Origin: Camillea tinctor
Lineage: Eukaryota; Ascomycota; Sordariomycetes; Xylariales; Xylariaceae
Length of the DNA: 64,000 nucleotides
Direction: 5' to 3'
Assembly: GCA_022578605.1 (NCBI GenBank)
Contig: MU394109.1
Coordinates: forward strand, 124,001 to 188,000
This document shows, one piece after another, positions 56,901 to 64,000 of this stretch. The notes beneath the pieces are model-generated. The model was not told the origin of the DNA and ran no database searches. It worked only from the letters and a program-made list of their open reading frames with translations. The translations under genes were made by a program, and so were the position numbers. Positions within the stretch are counted from its first letter, which is position 1. Each line of letters opens with the position of its first letter.

Positions 56901-57002
56901 ACAAGTCAGAACTATGGAGACGTTGGCTTCGATCCCACAGGATTGACTCGTAGGGGTTATCTCAACGTACTTGCCGAGGCTGGGTTTATGGCAACGCGAT
57001 AG
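53965..57002 (+). CDS. Gln-rich Zn2Cys6 transcription factor, Rgt1-like (977 aa)
   Basis: Model join(53965..56209,56314..57002), 2934 nt; GTAAGT donor, TAG acceptor. The frame is open for 39 nt upstream of the ATG, but the first in-frame ATG is 53965. Residues 40-335 are extremely rich in Gln and His with many short QLQ/HQHQ repeats. The zinc cluster is at residues 355-386 (Cys355, 358, 365, 376, 379, 386: CX2CX6CX10CX2CX6C), preceded by a KRSK basic patch and followed by KRGPSKGYIKELADRI. That linker is the signature I know from yeast Rgt1 and its filamentous relatives (COL-26/BglR group), which control glucose-dependent sugar-transporter and amylase or cellulase genes. A fungal activator domain covers about residues 530-910 (EDAFNVYLNIVHPYLPLL, then RAWWTLIMLDRWNA). 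Orthology to Rgt1 is likely but not tested. The long upstream region suits a heavily regulated regulator. Confidence 0.92.
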
Positions 57003-60000
57003 AATCCCATGGCAATACCTTGGAGCCCTTTGCCTCTTGCGGAATTCTTAGAGGATCCTTCGACACTAGGTATCGAATAGCTATTTATGGCCTAGAGTCC
57101 TATTCACACTCGTCGCCTTTTGGCTCAGGCGTGTATTCGCAAAAAAAAAAAAAAAAAAACATTGTACAATACTAATTCAAAAAGGATTCCCTGCCAACCC
57201 CGTTCCATGGCTATATACGGGCATGAGGTTTCTAGGCAAACCTCTACAGCCCAGGTTTGGTGTCTTTGACATAACATACGAAGCAGTTCTACGGTACTCG
57301 TTCGATGACATCGTTGGGCGCATGACTTGGTGTCTGCTCGAAACCAGCCATGACCAGGATACCAGAAAATAATTGCAGCGGCAGCCTTTTCTGGCATATA
57401 TTGGCTATCTATCCCCCCATAGATGCGGCCAGGTAGGCCCTACGCGAAAATGTTCCCGGGGTAGTACTCCGTCAAAGCCAGAGGCTCTCTGGTCACATGG
57501 ACACTCACAAAATCTCTAGCTAGTCTTCGGGAGGAGAGGCTGGGTGTATTTAATAGAGATGGGAAGGGCCACCTTTGCCTCCGGGTCTAGTATGCGAAAG
57601 ATTAGGAGCAAAGCAGCAAGCTATGTTTTACCTTTTTTTTAGATTTCGGGTTCTATTGTGTACAGAAAGGGGGAAGAGCCAAAAGAAGACCGGAAAAAAA
57701 CTCACTCCTAATTAACCCTTGTATAAATATGACGTGTAACTCTTTTAAATATACAACAAGCGATTGCATCATTGTCTACTTAAGGTTTTTTTTTTCTTCC
57801 ACGTGGAGAAGCGTCCGAGATGTAGGCTAGCTGGTAGAGAGGTTGGGGTTAAGTTATAAGGCTGCATGGCATTGATGCAGGAGGAGATCCCATATGTCAC
57901 TATCACCGTCATTAGCTTAGTGTACTAGTTGGAGTAAAGGAATGAGAGTGAAATGTTGGACATGGGCCTGGGGGTAAGGAGAGATGAGTAAGCAACTAAT
58001 ACCTACTCCAATTGATCTCCCTGTTCTCTCTCTCTCTCTCTCGCAAAGTAGCAGTAGGAGCAGCGCATTTAGTGGTTAGCTGCAATCAAGCCATTAGAGA
58101 AGCTGTTTACTTCGACTATTAGAAGTTCACGAACACCCATACACATTTACTCACTTACTTCTTACGGCGGAGGAGGAGAAAATAAATAATAAAAGGGGAG
58201 AGTAGAGTCAATGTGGGGGAAGGGGGGTTGGGAGTGCCGGCAGAAGTATAAAAAAAAGTAAAAAGGGGGAAGGGAAGATGGGGGAGGGGGGAGGGGGGGG
58301 AGGCCGTTCATGCATATAGCGTAAACCAATCATTAGGCCTTATTATACCCCAAAAGGGAAATGTGCCTCGTGACAGCGTCGCGTCGCGCGGCGCGCAGAA
58401 AAAAAAGTTCCTATCTATCTGGATCGGTGGTTGGGGAAGGGAGGGGAAGGGGGGAAATGGAAATGGAAAATTGGAGGAAAAGGGGGGTTAGGTGTGGTAG
58501 GGAAGGGGTTTTCTTGGGGGATGTTAAAGAGATGTTGTAGTAAGAATGGCGATGAGAACCTGGTTTGAGGTTTACTGCGAGGATGGATGAGAGGTTACGT
58601 GGAAGTAAGTACAACTCGACCTCACTTCTCAGCCTGGGGTTGAGCTGGGTAGATGCGGTGCTACGGCGGTGTTCTTGGTGATACATGGTTGCAAAGGTGG
58701 TGGTTACATACATGAGAGAGAGAGGGATCTGACGAACGTGGGGAGAGCAAGGAAGGTAAAAGAGGTAGGTAGGTAATGAACAAAGGAGATATAGGTTTGA
58801 AAATAAAAATGAAAATAAAAAGCCATGGCGGCGTGGGATTTGGAGTAGATGTTACATGGCTTCGAATGAGACGAAGGATGGGATCGCTGCATGCTACTTA
58901 CCCCGATCTCGATGCCCCCGAGAAAACGTGTCCTTTCCTATACATGTATGGTGTAATATATATATGGCTTACCTCCTGACCTATACGTGTCTCTCAATAG
59001 ACAGTTTGGATTTTTGTTTGATGTTATGCGATTCGGAAGGGGTAAATTCAACGTCACCTCGACTCCAACTGTAATGATAATAAGAACTATAATACCACTT
59101 TATCCTGCCTGCTTCTTTTACTATTAAATAAGTTCCCTTTTCCTTTTGCTTTCCCCTGTTTCCTTTTTCTATATAATGCTATTTTTCATCCAAACATCCT
59201 CTTATCATCTCACCATGAAAAAGGGGGGAATGAAAGAGGAAGGAGATATTATATTTCTGATATATTTCTGATATGCATTGAATCAATCCCCCCCACCTCC
59301 TTTCGGCATACAGAATCCCTCAGATATTAGAAGAGGAATATGCGTAATAGCTTATCCCCTCTCTTGAGGTTGGCTAAGGCGAGAATAATATTCTCGCTTA
59401 CTGATCTACTCATTTCTTGTCCGTCCACTACTGGATTTCATTGCTTTTGGGTTCCCTAACCGGTTCACTTATTTGAATCAAATATTATGAAGAGTAGGCG
59501 ATAGACCGAGAAAACTACTAACCTAGTACATTAAACCTCACTCACTCAAACCTTGCTGGCGCGCTTTACAAACGTTCTACTTACTCATCATTATTAGCCT
59601 CACATCTACAACTCATATATCACTAGCATGGCATATCATTCTCCCTCTCCCTATCCCTGATATATATCCCAGACATAATCTCATCGACTATTATTATAAT
59701 ATATACCAAGGCACTACTCTATGAAAGGCTTCCTCACCCCCTTACTACCCCCTCCATGGGAAATGAATTCGATGCGAGTCATATCGAGACAGGTTACCCC
59801 AGAATAGGCCTCGAAGCCTCTTTATCATCATCATCATCAAATGGAAGTCAAGATTTCGGCACCTCCACTATTTTTTAACGTCCCTTGCGGCTCAAGCAAT
59901 CCCATATACCCATCGTTGTGGTACCCGATAGGATAGAATCTCCCTTTTCAAACCGCCTTTCTTACCCCTTTTCTTCCCGAGGAGTGGCTACACTAGGAGC

Positions 60001-63000
60001 GTGGTCAATCATGGGGGGGGAGGAGGGGGGAGGGGGGCATTGTCCTCCCCTTTTCCACTTTTCCCTCTCTAATGTCCATCACTCGTATTGTATTGTGCCC
60101 CCCAAGGAGGTATACCTGCTAGGAAGAGAAGGAGAAGACTAGGGAACAACGTCGAGCAAAAATAGCGAGAGAGAATAAGAGAAAGAGAGGTCATCGTTCG
60201 TGAAAGAGGAAGGGTCGCTTAAGAGAGGCCTTGTGGTTCGTTGGTAAGCGCAACTATTCCCTTTGCTTTTTATTCCTCTCCCCCTCTCTCCCTCGCTTCC
60301 AAGTGTCATTAGTGTTGGTATAGTTCACCCAACCCTATCCTTCTCCTTTCTGACAACGAGGCGCCATGTGGCGAGAAGGAGAAAGAGAGAAGGGAAGTTA
60401 AGAAGCTGAGAAGCTCTCCTCTCTTATTCTCTGTTACCTTCCAATCACCCCTTATATATCTCAAGCCTCGTCCACTCACAAGATGATCGGCCTACACTAT
60501 CCTCTTCATTACCGTTATCATAGATTGTCCGACCCTCTTCCCCTTTCCCCTCTAACTTGTGCATTCGTATTCATTTCGTATTCGTGTCCCGTGCTTAGCG
60601 AAAGCAGCTTACTATATTTGCTTACTTTCCGGAGAAAAAAAATAACCTGTGCTTTAGTTCAAGTCAGAGTCGAAGAAAATAGGAAGATGGAAGAAACATT
60701 AAAAAGAAAAAAAAAATCCCTCATCCATGACGGCATTTCCCACTCCCCCCTTTATTCACGATCTACCTACCTAGTTAGTGCGAGAAGGCCCGTGTCAAGG
60801 CACTACTATTTATTCTAGCTATGTATGTATCTGCATGTTCAGTTATCTATCTGCTTTTCTTTCACTGAATCTGGGGTACAGTGAACCCCCTTTTCCTTCT
60901 CTCTTCCCCGGATTTTCCTTATTTCTTTAGTTCGGGTTAGTTCCCTGTGGGGGAAAGCGATATGGAGAAATGAGAGATATATATATCTGCGTGCTATCGA
61001 GGGAAGCCTAAAGTACGCGTATAGATATTGTTTAAATCGCGCGCTACTCATCGTTTTCTCTTTCTGCTCTTGCTTGTTCCTGTTCTTCTTCTTCTTTGCT
61101 GCTACGACTATCACTCCCTCATAGACCTTCCTGCCTAGGTGGGCAATTTACTTTACTGGACCTATTCCCTTAGCCCCTTTTCCTATATCGTCTGCGGTTT
61201 ACACATATATATACGAAGAGAGAATTTTGTGAGAGAAGGGCGGAAATTTTCAACGAGGATGGATAGCCAAAAGAGCTAGGTTATCTGTTTATATGGGGGA
61301 AGGAGAAAGTCGTGCAACGGGAAGTTGGTGACTACTATCGAGTTCTCTCACAACCTCGCATAACTACCATCATATTTTCCTTGATGGAATTGACGTACTT
61401 CCTGTTGATCGCGGTCTATCTCTTCGGTTAATACTATATAAGTCTCCTTTCCCTCACATTAAACATATCCCCCCTTTTCCTGCCCCCCCCCCCTTTTTTT
61501 TTGTTGTTGCTCTCAAGAGCTAGCAGATGATGCTGATACTTCATATAGGTATAGACGCTTACACATCACCATATCTCAACCACCTAGAGATCTTTCATAT
61601 GGCTACTTATAACATCTATATTTTGCTTCACTCCGATTCTACACGCGCGGTCGTGTACCTATCACGAAGAAAAGGGGGCTTGTCTAGGTATTTACATAAC
61701 CTAACTTGACCTACCCTACCCACCGGCGGCTCCCGTCGATCACCCGTCCCCGTCCCGTGTCCGTGATCTTCCTACAAATATATATCGGGTACACAGGTAC
61801 GGCTACTGGCTCGGCTGGGGGGACTGCTTATACAGACCCTGTCAGTGCTAAAAAGCAGGGACCTGCTTTTTCTTTTTTTTTTTCCCAGTTGATATCCCAG
61901 TATCTCCTCGTCTTTTCCCCATATTCTTGGTATCCGGGGTATTTTCTTCCCAAGTTACATATTTTATTCCCGTCATTTGTTCCATAGCCCCTAACCTATC
62001 CTAGCTATGATGGGAAGGAATAAGGGCTTGAATGGGAAAGGAAAAACCTGTACCTACATTGTCCGTTATGCGGTTCCGTTTCCCAGTTTTTTTTTCTCTT
62101 CCCGTCCTCGCCAAGACCCTTATGGGGTCCTTTTCATCCTCCTTCTCCCGCCTGCTTCCCCTCTCTACTGGCGTGCTTGCTGTCCCAAGGTTTCCGCATC
62201 CAAAGTTCCCCCCTCCTCCGTTCTTTCTTCTAGATTTTTCTTTCTTTCTTCCTTTATGTTGGGTCTTCTTTTTTTTTAACTCTTTGGGGAGTGTGCTTAG
62301 CAGAAACCATGGTTGGTAAATGCCCAAATCTGCTGTCGTTGCTGCTGCTTGTTGACAGCTCACATTTTTTTTCTCCTGGAACCTTGGGATGGGCATGTTA
62401 GGTAGGCAGGCATGTATAATGTAAGTAGGTTATAATATTAATCGGATCTTGGATCTTAAGATGTGTACGTTATGTATATATGATATGTAAGTAGTAACTA
62501 GGTAAAAGTAGATTTTTTCTTTGCCGCCCGATGCGCAAATCCACACCACGGTATCGTACCGTATCATACGTTGTTTGCCATCTATGTGCCTTTTTTTGCC
62601 CTTTCCCCTAGTTCCGAGACCTTTCCCCCTTCGTTTCGGCTTCTTCCAGGGTAACTCCTTCATTACGTCGTTTCGTCATCACCTAGCATAACAACCTGAC
62701 TACCTGATATTTTCTTCCTTCTTCGCTCTTCTCTTTCCTTCTTTGTTCCTCGGCCGTTGGGCTTGAATGCTTCCTGTTCTTGTTGCTCTATCTTCCAAGC
62801 TTCCTTGCTACTATAGGCACCGCGGGGCGCTGATTGACGATACTTACGTATATCCTGTCCTGTAATTTTATATATGATATTACTCATACAACGCTCAATT
62901 CGGCTTTACTCAACTTTACATGTATCATGATCCCTTGTATCCTCGTTCAGACCCGGTGCTTCGGAAAGAGGGGGAGGGGGGCAGCAGGGGTTGAACAGGG

Positions 63001-64000
63001 GGAAGGGAAGGATAGAGAGTGTGAAGTGGATGAAAATCCTCTTGCCTGCCGCCGGCCGGAGGAAGGGCAACTTTTTTTTTGGACACTATCGTCATCGTCA
63101 TCGCCGGGGTCATCAAATTATATAGATATATAAACACTTACACATGTACATGCGCATACAACCTATATGAGAGGAGGGAGGGAAAAAAAACCTACAAACA
63201 CATATGGAGACTAGACAAACCTTTTGTCTCCTCCCCCTCTTCTTGCAAACTGGCTCCGCCTCTTTCTTCTCAATATATTTACATAACATGTATCTCCTTG
63301 GGTACTATTTTTCTTCCTCATGCCTTTTTAGGGGAAGAAGCGGTTCCTCAACACATGCTTCATTACGTAGGTATACATGTATGCGTACCCTTCATTAACC
63401 GCCGACAGATCTATTTGGTGGGCTTGCCTAGCCCTTAGTTCTAGTGTAGACTCCCCCTAAGCTAGCTAATTAGGAAGCCAAGCTATCAAGCTAGCTAGCT
63501 GGCCTGAACACCATGGGGGGTTTCTATACCCTAGGTCTAGTTTGTATATGAAAGCTCGTTCGTTCGTTCGTTCATGTGCGCGCGCGCGTGTGTGCGCGTG
63601 TGTGTTGCGTGAGTGAGAATATGTGTGTGTGGGGGTATATCGTGTAGATTTTTTTCTGTTCTTGAACCTTTTCGCGATAGTGGGCTCCTCTTTTCTCCTC
63701 CTCCTCCTCCCCCCCCGGGTCGATCTCTCTCAAGTAACAGGCCGTCATCGTCAGTCATGCTGCATACATAGAGTCACCCTAACCCCTTCGTTTCTGGCCG
63801 TTCCCGTCCGCCGCTCTGGATCGAACGAGGCGGACAAGAGTACATCAGTAGAAAGAGGAGGAGGGGGAGGGGCGATCACGAGGCGAAGAGGGGAGAGAAA
63901 GGAATAGAACAAGAAAAATTTTCTTCTTCGATTCTTCTTCTTTTCCTGTTCCTTTATACATTATGTAAGTAAGGATCTGTCCCAAGAAAACCAGTTGCTT
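57003..64000. other. Very long non-coding region, no gene seen
   Basis: Seven kilobases with no frame that looks protein-coding. Pyrimidine or purine runs and A/T homopolymers dominate (58.2-58.5, 60.0-60.4, 61.4-61.5 and 62.1-62.3 kb), and the longer open frames are made of them. A poly-A run lies at about 57142-57160 close to the regulator's 3' end. It probably holds a 3' UTR at the left and the promoter of a gene beyond the window at the right; non-coding transcripts cannot be excluded. Confidence 0.5.
63557..63610. repeat. Tandem simple repeats (GTTC)n, (GC)n and (GT)n
   Basis: Adjacent GTTC units, an alternating GC run and alternating GT/GC. Alternating purine-pyrimidine of this kind can adopt Z-DNA. 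Confidence 0.8.

Noticed and set aside
62001..62396. Minus-strand frame of 131 codons near the right end
   Set aside because: Lys/Glu/Arg-rich product of purine runs; overlapping frames on the other strand are equally long.

Overview
The window reads as nuclear DNA of a filamentous ascomycete (Pezizomycotina, probably a Sordariomycete-like lineage). The evidence is short GT-AG introns with CTAAC-type branch sites, two Zn2Cys6 regulators with fungal activator domains (plus a third activator domain with no visible cluster), a fungal phytochrome hybrid histidine kinase, an HP1 homologue, a G1-family glutamic peptidase (eqolisin), a nuclear tRNA with an intron, and gene-poor intergenic tracts rich in pyrimidine runs and TAGGTA/ACCTAGGT-like motifs. 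About fourteen protein genes, one tRNA and one clear pseudogene can be supported. Species cannot be told from the sequence.

Layout. 1-6.2 kb: the 3' end of a cation/proton antiporter, a four-exon orphan gene and a five-exon Zn2Cys6 regulator; three introns in the last two genes belong to one homologous family (introner-like elements). 6.7-7.4 kb: a small secreted protein (minus strand). 9.4-11.2 kb: a membrane-associated hydrolase-like protein. 12.5-13.2 kb: a small membrane protein. 14.3-16.3 kb: a large regulator-like protein with a fungal activator domain. 17.0 kb: tRNA-Ile(UAU). 18.2-18.7 kb: a bulb-type lectin whose two exons do not join in frame. 20.8-22.5 kb: a decayed adenylosuccinate lyase gene carrying microsatellites. 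23.3-24.5 kb: a secreted eqolisin peptidase. 29.0-31.1 kb: a zinc-finger/coiled-coil/polyglutamine protein. 35.4-36.7 kb: heterochromatin protein 1. 38.4 kb: a 52-residue single-span membrane microprotein. 40.6-45.3 kb: phytochrome. 48.3-48.6 kb: a 313-bp element with long terminal inverted repeats. 49.5-50.2 kb: a SET-domain protein. 54.0-57.0 kb: a glutamine-rich Zn2Cys6 regulator of the Rgt1-like type. 57-64 kb: no supportable gene.

The genes do not form an obvious pathway cluster. The left 25 kb is accessory in character (secreted proteins, lectin, pseudogene, orphan genes, introners). The right 35 kb holds conserved regulators (HP1, phytochrome, Rgt1-like factor, SET protein) separated by unusually long non-coding stretches, as is common around developmental and signalling regulators in these fungi. 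All splice models here were built by eye from splice signals and reading-frame continuity; none is backed by transcript data.
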